A DNA stretch of 52,377 bases from Clostridia bacterium (GTDB lineage Bacteria > Bacillota_A > Clostridia > Monoglobales > Monoglobaceae). The stretch covers positions 1 to 52,377 of the forward strand of contig JAFSDQ010000006.1 of NCBI GenBank assembly GCA_017436135.1, read 5' to 3'. The notes below the pieces were generated by a model that did no database searches, was not told where the DNA came from, and saw nothing but the letters and a program-made list of their open reading frames with translations. Below, in pieces: positions 18,398 to 27,246 of this stretch (its first letter is position 1; each line of letters starts with the position of its first letter). Position numbers and translations under genes: made by a program.

Positions 18398-21031
18398 ATG
18401 GAAAAGCTCGGACTTAACGAAATACGCGAGAGATACCTCTCGTTTTTTGAAAGCAAGGGGCATCTTCGCTTGCCCTCATTCCCCCTGGTACCCCAGGGCG
18501 ATGCAAGCTTGCTTCTTATAAATGCGGGGATGGCTCCCTTAAAGCCGTATTTTACAGGCAAGGAGGTTCCTCCGAGAAAGCGTGTTACAACATGCCAGAA
18601 GTGTATCAGAACTCCTGATATAGAGTGTGTTGGTCTTACTGCAAGACATGGTACCTTCTTTGAGATGCTGGGTAACTTTTCCTTTGGTGATTATTTTAAA
18701 AAGGAGGCTACTGCCTGGGCATGGGAGTTTATAACAAAGGTGTTGGAAATTCCCGAGGACAGACTTTGGGTCAGCGTATACGAAGAGGACGAAGAGGCTG
18801 TTAAGATTTGGACAGAGCAGGTTGGCGTTGCCCGTGACAGAATAGTTTACCTTGGCAAAGAGGATAACTTCTGGGAAATCGGAACAGGACCCTGCGGACC
18901 ATGTTCAGAAATCTATTTCGACAGAGGAGAGGCATTTGGCTGCGGCAGTCCCGATTGTGCAGTTGGCTGTGACTGTGACAGATTTGTTGAATTCTGGAAT
19001 CTTGTATTTACACAATTTGATAAGGACGAAGAGGGCAACTATAATCGTCTTGCAAATCCCAACATTGATACAGGTATGGGTCTTGAACGTATTGCATGTA
19101 TTATGCAGGGTGTTACCTCTATATTCGAGGTTGATACAATCCGTAAGATATTGGATAGTGCAGCCGAGATGGTTGGTGTTACCTACGGCAAGGACAAGCA
19201 GACAGATATATCTCTTCGTGTTATAACAGACCACATCAGAAGTACTGTATTTATGGTATCTGATGGTATTCTTCCCTCTAACGAGGGCAGAGGCTATGTT
19301 CTTCGCAGACTTTTAAGACGTGCTGCAAGACACGGCAGACTTTTGGGACTTAAGGAAGCTTTCCTCTATAAGCTTGCAAAGGTTGTAGCAGGGGAGTCGG
19401 GAGACGCTTATCCTTCCCTTAAGGATAACTTTGAATATATCGAAAAAGTTATCAAAACTGAGGAACAGCGTTTTGAAGAAACAATTGACCAGGGCATAAA
19501 TATCCTTGGTGAATATACAGAAGAGCTTAAAAAGAGCGGAAAAACCCAGCTTTCGGGGGAGAACGCCTTTAAGCTTTATGATACCTATGGCTTCCCCATT
19601 GACCTCACCCGTGAGATTTTGGCAGAGAATAAAATGACTGTCAACGAAGAGGAATTCAAGGCTCTTATGGAAGACCAGAGAGAGCGTGCAAGAGCGGCTC
19701 GTGGTGATATGGAAGGCGAAGCCTGGAAAGAAGATATTTTTGCAACAATCGAAGCTGCAACAATATTTGACGGCTATGAAAACACAGAGCTTTCAGCAGA
19801 AATTCTTGGTATAGGCAAGGATGGCGAGAGAGTAGACGGCGCAACAGACGGGGATGAGATTACACTTGTTCTTGACAGAACACCTTTCTATGGTGAGAGC
19901 GGCGGTCAGATTGGTGACAGCGGTGTTATTGAAACAAAGAGCGGAGCGGTTAAGGTTCTGGATACCAAAAAGCTTAACGGCAAGTTCCTCCATATATGTA
20001 AGGTGGAGAAAGGAACTGTAAATGTAGGCGACGAGGCTCTGTGCAAAATAGATAACGAACGCAGACTTGCAATCAGACGCAACCATTCATCTGCCCACCT
20101 TCTTCAGGCGGCACTTCGTCATACTCTTGGCAACCATGTTGCACAGGCGGGTTCTTATGTTGACGAGGAAAGAATGAGATTTGACTTCTCTCACTTTGCG
20201 GCAATGACCCAGGAAGAGTTGAGTGCTGTTGAAGCAGAGGTAAACAAGGTTATATTTGAAAATCTTGAAATAGAATGCAGCGAAAAGAGCATTGACGAGG
20301 CAAAGGCAATGGGTGCTACGGCACTCTTTGGAGAAAAATATGGGGAAAGAGTTCGCGTTGTAAAGATGGGGGATTACAGCCTTGAGCTTTGCGGCGGTAC
20401 TCATGCAAGCTCTACAGGCGCCCTTGGACTCTTTAAAATTGTGAGCGAGAGCGGTGTTGCAGCAGGTGTACGCCGAATAGAAGCTGTTACAGGTATGGGC
20501 GTGCTTAAGCTTCTTGAAGAAAAGCAAGAGCTTATCCTTAAGACCGCTGCTGCATTCAAGCTTAAATCTCCTGCAGAAATTGCTGTAAAGGCAGAGGCTG
20601 TAGTAAACGAGAACAGAGAGCTTGAAAGAAAGCTTGAAAAGTTCAATGATAAAATGGCGGCTCTTCGGACAAAGAATATGATGGCATCTGTAAGACATCT
20701 TGGGGCAGTAAATGTGTTGGCAGCTCAAGTTGATGGAATGGGCGCTAACGAAATGAAGGCTCTGGCTGATAATGCCAAGTCACAAATGACAGCAGGTGTT
20801 GTTGTTCTCGCTGCAAATGACGGCGGAAAAATCACCTTTGTTGCTATGGCAATGCCCGAAGCGGTAGCTGCAGGTGTTCATTGCGGAAACATTATAAGAG
20901 AGGTTACTGCAATCTGTGGCGGCAAAGGCGGCGGTAAGCCCGATATGGCACAGGGCGGCGGCACAGACCCACTCAAGATAGACGACGCCCTCTCAAAGGT
21001 TGATGAAATTATTACAGGAATGCTTAAATAA
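18398..21031 (+). CDS. alaS: Alanyl-tRNA synthetase
   Basis: The enzyme has 877 residues, the usual length. It charges tRNA-Ala and edits mischarged Ser and Gly. The class II core opens GLNEIRERYLSFFESKGH, with INAGMAPLKPYF and TCQKCIRTPD. The editing domain has NHSSAHLLQAAL and LELCGGTHA, which hold the zinc ligands. The C-terminal DHHA1/C-Ala region ends GGKGGGKPDMAQGGG. The ATG at 18398 is 11 nt after GGAAAGG; the ATG at 18389 is only 2 nt away from it, so the start is uncertain by three codons. Confidence 0.96.
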   Translation: MEKLGLNEIRERYLSFFESKGHLRLPSFPLVPQGDASLLLINAGMAPLKPYFTGKEVPPRKRVTTCQKCIRTPDIECVGLTARHGTFFEMLGNFSFGDYFKKEATAWAWEFITKVLEIPEDRLWVSVYEEDEEAVKIWTEQVGVARDRIVYLGKEDNFWEIGTGPCGPCSEIYFDRGEAFGCGSPDCAVGCDCDRFVEFWNLVFTQFDKDEEGNYNRLANPNIDTGMGLERIACIMQGVTSIFEVDTIRKILDSAAEMVGVTYGKDKQTDISLRVITDHIRSTVFMVSDGILPSNEGRGYVLRRLLRRAARHGRLLGLKEAFLYKLAKVVAGESGDAYPSLKDNFEYIEKVIKTEEQRFEETIDQGINILGEYTEELKKSGKTQLSGENAFKLYDTYGFPIDLTREILAENKMTVNEEEFKALMEDQRERARAARGDMEGEAWKEDIFATIEAATIFDGYENTELSAEILGIGKDGERVDGATDGDEITLVLDRTPFYGESGGQIGDSGVIETKSGAVKVLDTKKLNGKFLHICKVEKGTVNVGDEALCKIDNERRLAIRRNHSSAHLLQAALRHTLGNHVAQAGSYVDEERMRFDFSHFAAMTQEELSAVEAEVNKVIFENLEIECSEKSIDEAKAMGATALFGEKYGERVRVVKMGDYSLELCGGTHASSTGALGLFKIVSESGVAAGVRRIEAVTGMGVLKLLEEKQELILKTAAAFKLKSPAEIAVKAEAVVNENRELERKLEKFNDKMAALRTKNMMASVRHLGAVNVLAAQVDGMGANEMKALADNAKSQMTAGVVVLAANDGGKITFVAMAMPEAVAAGVHCGNIIREVTAICGGKGGGKPDMAQGGGTDPLKIDDALSKVDEIITGMLK

Positions 21032-21045
21032 AAGGTTGTGAAAAT

Positions 21046-21390
21046 ATGAATGATTGTCTTTTTTGTAAAATAGCTGCAGGGGAAATTCCCTCTACAAAGG
21101 TGTATGAGGACGAAAAGGTTTATGCCTTTTTGGACATTGACCCCCAAGCCCCGCATCATATAATTATTATACCAAAGGAGCATATTTCCTCCGGAAATGA
21201 AATTACAGAGGAAAATGCGTCGGTGGTAGGACACATTTTTGCAGTAGCTGCAACCATTGCAAAGGAAAAGGGGTTTGCAGAAAAAGGCTGGAGAATTGTG
21301 AATAACTGCGGAAGCGATGGAGGACAGACAGTAGGACATTTACATTTTCATCTTCTTGCAGGCAGAAATCTCGGTTGGCCTCCGGGCTAA
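21046..21390 (+). CDS. HIT-family (Hint) nucleotide-binding protein
   Basis: This 114-residue histidine-triad protein hydrolyses nucleoside phosphoramidates in related species. Motifs are the N-terminal CLFCKIAAGEIPS, FLDIDPQAPHHIIIIPKEH and the triad HLHFHLLAGR near the C-terminus. It starts 14 nt after the alaS stop and is likely cotranscribed with it. A strong terminator follows. Confidence 0.93.
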   Translation: MNDCLFCKIAAGEIPSTKVYEDEKVYAFLDIDPQAPHHIIIIPKEHISSGNEITEENASVVGHIFAVAATIAKEKGFAEKGWRIVNNCGSDGGQTVGHLHFHLLAGRNLGWPPG

Positions 21391-21396
21391 TATAAT

Positions 21397-21430
21397 GCGG
21401 AGTGTCCTATAGGACACTCCGCTAGTTTTT
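21397..21430 (+). terminator. Rho-independent terminator after the HIT gene
   Basis: GCGGAGTGTCC, a TATA loop and the exact complement, then TAGTTTTT. The T-run overlaps the stop codon of the HTH remnant on the other strand. Confidence 0.85.
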
Positions 21431-21563
21431 ATATATCATCGGTTAACTCTAAAATATAATCTGTACTTGTTTTGTAAAATCTTGCAAGCTTTATAAGTAC
21501 ATCAGTTGGTATGTCACGTTTGCCTAATTTATAGTTAGAATATAATCGTTTCTGCCTTTTGAA
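21429..21563 (-). pseudogene. Cro/CI-type HTH protein, C-terminal remnant
   Basis: On the minus strand, 44 codons end in TAA and encode the second half of an XRE-family helix-turn-helix: SNYKLGKRDIPTDVLIKLARF followed by YKTSTDYILELTDDI. The wording is typical of phage- or plasmid-type regulators (YENGKRxIP, LIKLAxxYxTSxDYLL). A stop codon lies just upstream in frame, there is no start codon, and the first HTH helices are missing. It sits between the HIT terminator and the ispE 3' end, so it is probably a decayed insertion rather than a live gene. Confidence 0.7.
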
Positions 21564-21585
21564 TTACTGCCCGTTAGAGCACACT

Positions 21586-22443
21586 TTATACTATGTAAAT
21601 TTTGTCGGTAAATATCTTGACAGCCTCTGCGGCATCAAGTGCAGAAGCCTTTTCTTCAAATGCTCCGAAAACAGAGGTTCCGCTTCCGCTCATCATGGAG
21701 ATTATGGCGCCATGCTGTGTAAAAAGTTGCTTAATATCGTAAATAACAGGAATTGCCTTGGCAGTAACTGCTTCTAAAATATTTCCTGTATTTTTTACAA
21801 TCATTTCTAAATCTCCCTTTCGTATACCATCTGCAACAGCGGGTACACAAAGGTCTTCTGGACGATTGTCAAGGGATAAATTCTGATAAACCCAGGCAGT
21901 GGAAACAGATTCCTTTGGCTTGGCAATTACATAATAAAGCTTTGGTGGCAAAGGAAGAGGGGTAAGTATCTCGCCTATTCCCTCTGCCAGGGCACAACCG
22001 CCCATTATGCAAAAGGGGACATCTGCACCGAGAGTTCCGCCGATTTTCATAAGCTCATCTAAAGAGAGGGGATTGCCTGTAAGACGGTTCAGAGCCTTAA
22101 GCACGCCTGCAACATCTGCACTTGCTCCTGCAAGGCCTGCTCCGTTTGGAATATTATTTACAATACTAATGTCTGCCCCAAGGGAAAGACCGGTTGCTTT
22201 AAAGAATGCAACTGCACCCCGATATGAGAGAGCATCTTCTCCAATGGGGACAGTTTTGTCACTGCAAGAGAGAGTTATTTTCCCGTCCTTCCTTAAGGAT
22301 ACGGTTACAGTGTCGAAAACAGGAATTTCATTGAAAATAAGCTCTACATCGTGATATCCGTCAGGCCTTTTTGATATAACATCAAGGGCAAGATTTATTT
22401 TTGCGTTGCAATTCAAGGTCAAAGAATTAAGGGGAATACTCAT
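21586..22443 (-). CDS. ispE: 4-diphosphocytidyl-2-C-methyl-D-erythritol kinase
   Basis: The 285-residue GHMP kinase of the non-mevalonate (MEP) isoprenoid pathway. Motifs are NCAKINLALDVISKRPDGYH at the N-terminus, the ATP loop PNGAGLAGASADVAGVLKAL (about residue 92), and MSGSGTSVFGAF near the C-terminus. The ATG at 22443 (MSIPLN) is chosen because AAAGGA lies 9 nt upstream; longer frames run to the edge of the inserted MITE. MITE copy B ends 23 bp upstream, so the native promoter has been displaced or replaced. Confidence 0.93.
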   Translation of the reverse strand: MSIPLNSLTLNCNAKINLALDVISKRPDGYHDVELIFNEIPVFDTVTVSLRKDGKITLSCSDKTVPIGEDALSYRGAVAFFKATGLSLGADISIVNNIPNGAGLAGASADVAGVLKALNRLTGNPLSLDELMKIGGTLGADVPFCIMGGCALAEGIGEILTPLPLPPKLYYVIAKPKESVSTAWVYQNLSLDNRPEDLCVPAVADGIRKGDLEMIVKNTGNILEAVTAKAIPVIYDIKQLFTQHGAIISMMSGSGTSVFGAFEEKASALDAAEAVKIFTDKIYIV

Positions 22444-22466
22444 AGGGAAATATCCTTTCATCAATA

Positions 22467-22740
22467 GGGTGACAGGAGATATCCGAACTACGCCTTAAAC
22501 TGCGTAATTTCGGTGTATTTTGGCTTGTCATCTTTGCAAGGCGCCAGCCTTACTTCATCTTCCGCACCAAAATCCCCTCGAAATTTCATCAGTTTAAGGT
22601 CGAAGAATTTTCAAAGAGATAATTTTATGCTTATGCAAGGCAAAAACGCAGGTAATCCTTGACGGATTACCGAGTATTTTAACGTGGCAGAAGCGAAAAT
22701 TAACCATTGAAAATCGTGGTTCAGATAACTTCTGTCACCC
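22467..22740 (-). mobile_element. 274-bp MITE, copy B (inverted relative to copy A)
   Basis: The length equals copy A, the GGGTGACAG ends are the same and TA flanks it on both sides (22465-22466, 22741-22742). Seven substitutions separate the two copies. It lies between ispE and ftsH, with one end 23 bp from the ispE start and the other 8 bp before a terminator hairpin. Confidence 0.9.
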
Positions 22741-22748
22741 TAAGTTGT

Positions 22749-22777
22749 AACACCGCCAAAAATGGCGGTGTTTTTTT
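22749..22777 (+). terminator. Terminator hairpin between ftsH and the MITE
   Basis: AACACCGCCA, loop, TGGCGGTGTT, then a T-run on the plus strand. It would stop rightward transcription leaving the MITE; for ftsH (minus strand) the stem is present but has no good T-tract. Confidence 0.65.
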
Positions 22778-24620
22778 ATTCTTCACTATTATTTTCAGCT
22801 GGAGCTTCGATGGGTTCTTCAAAAAGGCGGTCAAATTCATCGCCCTCAATTTTCTCTTTATCAAGCAAAAGCTCTGCAACAGTTGTAAGCTTATCCTTAT
22901 TCTCGTTGAGGATTTGGGTACAGCGCTTGTAGCAACCGTCTATAATTGATTTAATTTCAGCATCAATTTCTGCGGCTGTATCCTGGCTGTAATCAACAGT
23001 ATGACCATAATCACGGCCAAGAAATACCTCGTTGTTCTGGTCGCCAAAGGTTCTTGTGCCCAGCTTGTCGCTCATACCATATTTAGTAACCATAGCCTTT
23101 GCAATATTTGTTGCTCTTTCAATATCATTTGATGCCCCTGTGCTTATGTCGCCAAGCATAAGCTGTTCTGCAACACGTCCTCCAAGGAGGGAAACAATCT
23201 CCTCAAGCATTTCCGTTTTGGAATTGAAGAAGGTGTCCTCCTTTGGAAGTGACATAGTGTATCCGCCTGCTCTGCCTCGGGGGATGATAGAAACCTGATG
23301 AACTCTGTCCTGGGTGGGAAGCATTTTTGATACAACTGCGTGACCCGCCTCGTGGAAGGCTGTAAGCTTACGCTCTCTTTCAGTAACCTTTCGGGATTTC
23401 TTTTCAGGTCCTGCAACAACCTTCATAATGGACTCTTCCAGGTTTGCCATAGTAATTTCTGTATTGTTCTGCCGAGCCGCAAGAATTGCAGCTTCGTTCA
23501 TAAGATTCTCTATATCAGCACCTGAAAAACCAATAGTGGTTTTTGCAAGAACAGAAAGGTCAACATCTGCCGCAAGGGGCTTGCCCTGTGCGTGTACCTT
23601 CATTATTTCTTCTCTCCCCACAACATCGGGAGCATCTACTACAACCTGTCTGTCAAAACGACCGGGACGAAGAAGTGCAGGGTCCAGAATGTCAGGTCTG
23701 TTTGTAGCAGCTATAATAATAACCCCTTCGTTTACACCAAAACCGTCCATTTCAACAAGGAGCTGATTGAGAGTCTGCTCGCGTTCGTCATGACCGCCTC
23801 CAAGACCTGCCCCTCTGTGTCTGCCCACTGCATCAATTTCGTCTATGAAAATAATACAGGGGGAGCATTTTTTAGCTGTTTCAAAAAGGTCACGGACACG
23901 GGAGGCACCAACACCTACAAACATTTCTACAAAGTCCGAGCCTGAAATGGAGAAGAAAGGAACACCGGCTTCTCCTGCAACGGATTTTGCAAGAAGTGTT
24001 TTACCTGTTCCTGGGGGGCCTACAAGAAGCACACCCTTTGGAATTCTTGCGCCAAGCTTGCGAAAGCGGTCGGGAGATTTAAGAAATTCTACAATCTCAC
24101 GAAGCTCTTCCTTTTCCTCGTCAGCACCTGCAACATCGGCAAAGGTCTTGTTTGTTTTGCCGTCTGCAGCCATCTTGGCTTTGCTTTTGCCAAAGTTCAT
24201 CATACCACGGCTTCCGCCGCCTCCTGATTGACGCATAAACGCAAGCCAGAAAACAATAAAAATAATGGAAAGTCCCAGAGTAGGCAGAATTGTCAGCCAC
24301 CAGGGAGGACTGTAAGGAAGAGGAGTATCTACCTTAAGCTTGCCCTCACTTATCTGGTCCTGCATAGCGGTACCTGCATCTTCCCGAAGTATCCAGTATC
24401 CGGGAACTTCAACCTCAAGAACTGTTCCGTCATTGAGTATTGCAACTGCAATATCGTCTACAACAGAGAGCTCTGACACCTCACCTTGCTGAATTTTTAA
24501 AACAAGGTCAGAGTATATATGCTCGTCAACCATTTTTGGTGGAGAAACAAAAGAAAAAATCCCAACAATAATGGCAAACAAAAGCAGATAAAAGCCTATG
24601 CTTTTAAAATATCGTTTCAC
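22776..24620 (-). CDS. ftsH: ATP-dependent zinc metalloprotease FtsH
   Basis: The 614-residue membrane AAA+ protease performs quality control of membrane and regulatory proteins. Order: TM1 (about residues 8-26), an extracytoplasmic domain of about 85 residues, TM2 (about 110-130), an AAA core with [21 protein letters not shown] and the second region of homology [19 protein letters not shown], then the protease domain with the zinc motif HEAGH and downstream LGGRVAEQ. The start is GTG, 7 nt after AGGAGGAAA. It is complete, in its own unit, with a clear promoter at 24683-24711. Confidence 0.96.
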   Translation of the reverse strand: MKRYFKSIGFYLLLFAIIVGIFSFVSPPKMVDEHIYSDLVLKIQQGEVSELSVVDDIAVAILNDGTVLEVEVPGYWILREDAGTAMQDQISEGKLKVDTPLPYSPPWWLTILPTLGLSIIFIVFWLAFMRQSGGGGSRGMMNFGKSKAKMAADGKTNKTFADVAGADEEKEELREIVEFLKSPDRFRKLGARIPKGVLLVGPPGTGKTLLAKSVAGEAGVPFFSISGSDFVEMFVGVGASRVRDLFETAKKCSPCIIFIDEIDAVGRHRGAGLGGGHDEREQTLNQLLVEMDGFGVNEGVIIIAATNRPDILDPALLRPGRFDRQVVVDAPDVVGREEIMKVHAQGKPLAADVDLSVLAKTTIGFSGADIENLMNEAAILAARQNNTEITMANLEESIMKVVAGPEKKSRKVTERERKLTAFHEAGHAVVSKMLPTQDRVHQVSIIPRGRAGGYTMSLPKEDTFFNSKTEMLEEIVSLLGGRVAEQLMLGDISTGASNDIERATNIAKAMVTKYGMSDKLGTRTFGDQNNEVFLGRDYGHTVDYSQDTAAEIDAEIKSIIDGCYKRCTQILNENKDKLTTVAELLLDKEKIEGDEFDRLFEEPIEAPAENNSEE

Positions 24621-24682
24621 TTGATTTCCTCCTAAATATATATGTTATTGTAATAATAAAAAACAAATCAATTCAATATATT

Positions 24683-24711
24683 AGTATATCATAGTATTTT
24701 TTAAAATGCAA
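24683..24711 (-). promoter_or_regulatory. Sigma-A promoter of ftsH
   Basis: Minus-strand TTGCAT, 17 nt, TATACT; about 60 nt of leader before the GTG start. Confidence 0.65.
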
Positions 24712-24766
24712 GGTGTAAATGTTTAAGTTAACAGAATGTTTATAATTTTTTGGCGACGGAAAATGG

Positions 24767-24806
24767 CATATTTCCCCTTGACAGGAAATATGAATGAGAG
24801 TAAAAT
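24767..24806 (+). promoter_or_regulatory. Promoter of the cyclophilin gene with inverted repeat around the -35
   Basis: TTGACA (24778-24783), 17 nt, TAAAAT (24801-24806). A perfect 9-bp inverted repeat CATATTTCC/GGAAATATG (24767-24792) has the -35 in its loop and could be an operator. A second hairpin (GAACAAT/ATTGTTC) follows in the leader. Confidence 0.65.
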
Positions 24807-24877
24807 GAACAATAATTATTATTGTTCCCCTGGAGAGTATAATAATTCAAGAATCAAAGTGAAAGGACGGAGAAAGT

Positions 24878-25456
24878 ATGTTTAGAAAATTTTTAATGGG
24901 AGCACTGACAATTTTATTGCTGTGCAGTATACTTGCAGGCTGCGGAGGAGAAAGTGCGAACAGCACAGAGCCACAGAAAATCCTTGTGACAATGGAGAAC
25001 GGCGATGAATTTACTATAGAAACAGCTCCTCAATATGCACCTGAAACCTGTAATAACTTTATTGAATTAGTAGAAAGCGGCTTTTATAACGGTCTTACAT
25101 TTCACAGAGTAATAGATGGTTTTGTTGCACAGGGAGGCGACCCCAGCGGCGACGGAACGGGAGGCAGCGGGAAGCCTATAAAAGGCGAGTTTGCAGCAAA
25201 TGGCTTTGAACAAAATACTCTTTCCCATACAAGAGGAGTTGTTTCCATGGCAAGAAGAGGCGGAGATATGGACTCTGCCACAAGTCAGTTCTTTATTTGC
25301 TATGATGATGTAACTGACCTTGACGGACAGTATGCGGCTTTCGGAAGCGTGGTTGAGGGAATGGAAACAGTTGATAAGTTTCTGGAAATTAAAAGAGATG
25401 CAGCGGGAATGCCCGAAACACCAATAGTGATAAAAGAAATGAAAGTAATAAAATAA
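24878..25456 (+). CDS. Cyclophilin-type peptidyl-prolyl isomerase, lipoprotein
   Basis: The 192-residue protein begins with a lipoprotein signal (about residues 1-21) with lipobox LAGC, so it is probably anchored outside the membrane at C22. The cyclophilin domain has NFIELVESGFYNGLTFHRVI, GFVAQGGDPSGDGTGG, VSMARRGGDMDSATSQFFI and the AAFGSVVEG closing motif. It probably helps fold secreted proteins. The ATG follows GGACGGAG. It is monocistronic, with its own promoter and a shared bidirectional terminator. Confidence 0.93.
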   Translation: MFRKFLMGALTILLLCSILAGCGGESANSTEPQKILVTMENGDEFTIETAPQYAPETCNNFIELVESGFYNGLTFHRVIDGFVAQGGDPSGDGTGGSGKPIKGEFAANGFEQNTLSHTRGVVSMARRGGDMDSATSQFFICYDDVTDLDGQYAAFGSVVEGMETVDKFLEIKRDAAGMPETPIVIKEMKVIK

Positions 25457-25493
25457 AAAAAGAGCTATCTCACAAAGTGAGATAGCTCTTTTT
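25457..25493. terminator. Bidirectional terminator shared by convergent genes
   Basis: A 17-bp stem AAAAAGAGCTATCTCAC with an AAA loop and T-rich arms on both strands. It starts right after the cyclophilin stop and overlaps the stop codon of the LUD gene. Confidence 0.9.
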
Positions 25494-26112
25494 AAAATCC
25501 TAACTCCTCGCCAACGAGAATTATCTTAATTCTGTTTTTAACATTACTTTTTCTTGTTTTTACAATATAGGAGCATATACAATTCTCTGCCAGACAGTCT
25601 GTGCACTTTCCCTTTTGACAGCCTGTTTTAGTAAAACCAAAGCGCTTTACATTTGCAGGTGCTGCCACATTTCTTGCCCGATATTCTGCGTCCTCTAATG
25701 TATCACAAACCTTATTCATTCCCGCAATAACCAACACGCTTTTTGGACCAAAGCACATTGCAGCAACCCGGTTGCCTGTACCGTCAATGTTTACTAAAAT
25801 TCCGTCAGAGCTGATGGCGTTGGCACTCATTAAAAAGGTGTCACACAAAAGGGACTGACGCATAAGCTCGGTTCTTTCCTCGGGAGTTTCGGCGGTTGCT
25901 CTGTCAATAAGCTTATACCCCTCTTTGCGGAGCTGTTCCACAAGGCCTAACTGGTCAACCGTCCGGGAGCCGCCCCAGGAAACAGTGTCACCTTTGTCTA
26001 TTAAGGAGATTGCCTTTTCACAGGCAGCTGCGGCGTTGTCGCAATAATATGCTTCAAAACCTCTTTTTTCAAGGTGTGAAATAAGAGTATCGGCAGTTTT
26101 TTTGTAATCCAT
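25492..26112 (-). CDS. LUD-domain protein (LutC/DUF162 type)
   Basis: The 206-residue protein has the LUD fold: VSWGGSRTVDQLGLVEQLR, LMRQSLLCDTFLMSANAISSDG, NIDGTGNRVAAMCFGPKSVLV and a C-terminal Cys-rich stretch (GCQKGKCTDCLAENCIC) that looks like a metal or Fe-S site. Single-domain LUD proteins are common in Clostridia with unknown roles, and lactate oxidation is not supported because lutA and lutB are absent. The ATG at 26112 is 11 nt after GGGAGG; a GTG at 26130 overlaps the previous stop. It forms an operon with the ECF S component. Confidence 0.85.
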   Translation of the reverse strand: MDYKKTADTLISHLEKRGFEAYYCDNAAAACEKAISLIDKGDTVSWGGSRTVDQLGLVEQLRKEGYKLIDRATAETPEERTELMRQSLLCDTFLMSANAISSDGILVNIDGTGNRVAAMCFGPKSVLVIAGMNKVCDTLEDAEYRARNVAAPANVKRFGFTKTGCQKGKCTDCLAENCICSYIVKTRKSNVKNRIKIILVGEELGF

Positions 26113-26129
26113 TTTATAACAGCCTCCCA

Positions 26130-26675
26130 CTAAATAAGCTTTGGAAGTTGAGGTAACATTTTGGCACGAGAAAGTCCTTTACCAACTATGTATGCAATAA
26201 TAAAGTCCACGCAATGGTGTGCCATTGTGCCGATAATAGTAATCCAAACGAGTGCCGCAATGGAATATCCCTCTGTGGGGGTAGAAAGACCGCCTGTAAA
26301 GAATATCATTACCACAATACCCTCTATAACGGAATGAATTACTCCTGTAATCAAGCAGAGTGGGATGGCACGCATACCTTTTTTAATAAAATATGCACCC
26401 AAAACAGCAAATAAAACATGAGAAGCCGCGCGAACAGCAACAACCAGTGGAGCAGTAAAGAAGAAACCGATAGTTGTGCCTACGGTTGTCAAAATTGCGG
26501 TCATGGGCGAGATAAACATTGCTATAACAACAGGAACATGGGCCATAAGAGTTGCGCTATAGGGGCCTACCACAATACGGAAAGGGGGGCCTGTAAATAT
26601 CATAGGAATTAAAATTCCTATTGCAATAAGAAGAGCCGAAATTACCATGTCCTTTGTCTTAAACGTATTTTTCAA
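26130..26675 (-). CDS. ECF transporter S component-like membrane protein
   Basis: The 181-residue protein has about six membrane helices; the first reads MVISALLIAIGILIPMIF after a charged KTKDM start. It contains a small loop GPPFRIVVGPYSATLMAH and a C-terminal MAHHCVDFIIAYIVGK helix. Size and layout fit a substrate-binding S component of an energy-coupling factor vitamin transporter; the vitamin is unknown and no EcfA/T is nearby, as usual for group II systems. The start is TTG at 26675, 7 nt after GGAGGG. The stop lies within 1 nt of the next gene's possible GTG start. Confidence 0.78.
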   Translation of the reverse strand: MKNTFKTKDMVISALLIAIGILIPMIFTGPPFRIVVGPYSATLMAHVPVVIAMFISPMTAILTTVGTTIGFFFTAPLVVAVRAASHVLFAVLGAYFIKKGMRAIPLCLITGVIHSVIEGIVVMIFFTGGLSTPTEGYSIAALVWITIIGTMAHHCVDFIIAYIVGKGLSRAKMLPQLPKLI

Positions 26676-26709
26676 AATAAGTCCCTCCAATTTTTTTGTT
26701 AATAAAGGT

Positions 26710-26738
26710 ATAATACCATATTTTGCAAAAAGTGTCAA
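26710..26738 (-). promoter_or_regulatory. Sigma-A promoter of the ECF-LUD unit
   Basis: Minus-strand TTGACA, 17 nt, TATTAT; 35 nt before the TTG start. Confidence 0.75.
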
Positions 26739-26841
26739 ACATAAGATACATAAAATCAGTAAAAATATTTCATTTATGTTTAAAATTTCAGAAGTGGGCA
26801 GATAATAACGATAGAACTATAAAAAACAGGAGGAAAAGCCT

Positions 26842-27129
26842 ATGAGCGGAGGAAAAGGCAAGAGAGCGGTTATAATCAATAACATTAAGTCAGGAACCAT
26901 AGAACAGGCAATTTTTATTTTAAAGTCACCTGCTTGCGAACAAAATGTAAGTCCCGGGAGTGTAATAGTTGCAGAGGCACAGGAGATAATAAACAGTTAT
27001 ATAAGCAGAATAGAAGGGGGACAATATCCCCGAAAAAATAATAAGAGAATAAAAATTTCGGGAATTATCGCTATTGCCCTGGGCGCTTTTTTGGTTTTAA
27101 TGACAACAGGGCTGTTGTTTTTAAGATAA
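26842..27129 (+). CDS. Small tail-anchored membrane protein of unknown function
   Basis: A 95-residue protein with a soluble N-terminal part (GTIEQAIFILKSPACEQNVS, then EAQEIINSYIS), a basic KNNKRIKISG stretch and one C-terminal membrane helix (about residues 74-94). No family is recognised. The ATG has a textbook AGGAGG site. Its position next to spoIIE suggests a sporulation-related gene (weak inference). A small hairpin (CATCGA/TCGATG, 27133-27150) and AGTTTT after it may be a weak terminator. Confidence 0.6.
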   Translation: MSGGKGKRAVIINNIKSGTIEQAIFILKSPACEQNVSPGSVIVAEAQEIINSYISRIEGGQYPRKNNKRIKISGIIAIALGAFLVLMTTGLLFLR

Positions 27130-27173
27130 ACCCATCGAAAACAGTCGATGAGTTTTAAAAATTTGCTCCCTGC

Positions 27174-27207
27174 TTCGACAGGAAACCCCTGATGCTTTGA
27201 ATATAAT
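27174..27207 (+). promoter_or_regulatory. spoIIE promoter with Spo0A-type box
   Basis: TTCGACA (27174-27180) is a perfect reverse copy of the 0A-box consensus TGTCGAA. It lies where the -35 would be, about 22 nt before TATAAT (27202-27207), with no good -35. In B. subtilis spoIIE is transcribed by sigma-A with Spo0A-P from an abnormally spaced promoter, so the layout fits. Confidence 0.65.
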
Positions 27208-27246
27208 AAAATTATATTGCATCTGAAAAATAAAGGGAGCGGTAAC

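Noticed and set aside
17159..18463. Long minus-strand open frame over degV-DUF4364-alaS
   Set aside because: Low-complexity antisense frame opposite three clear genes; no start signal.
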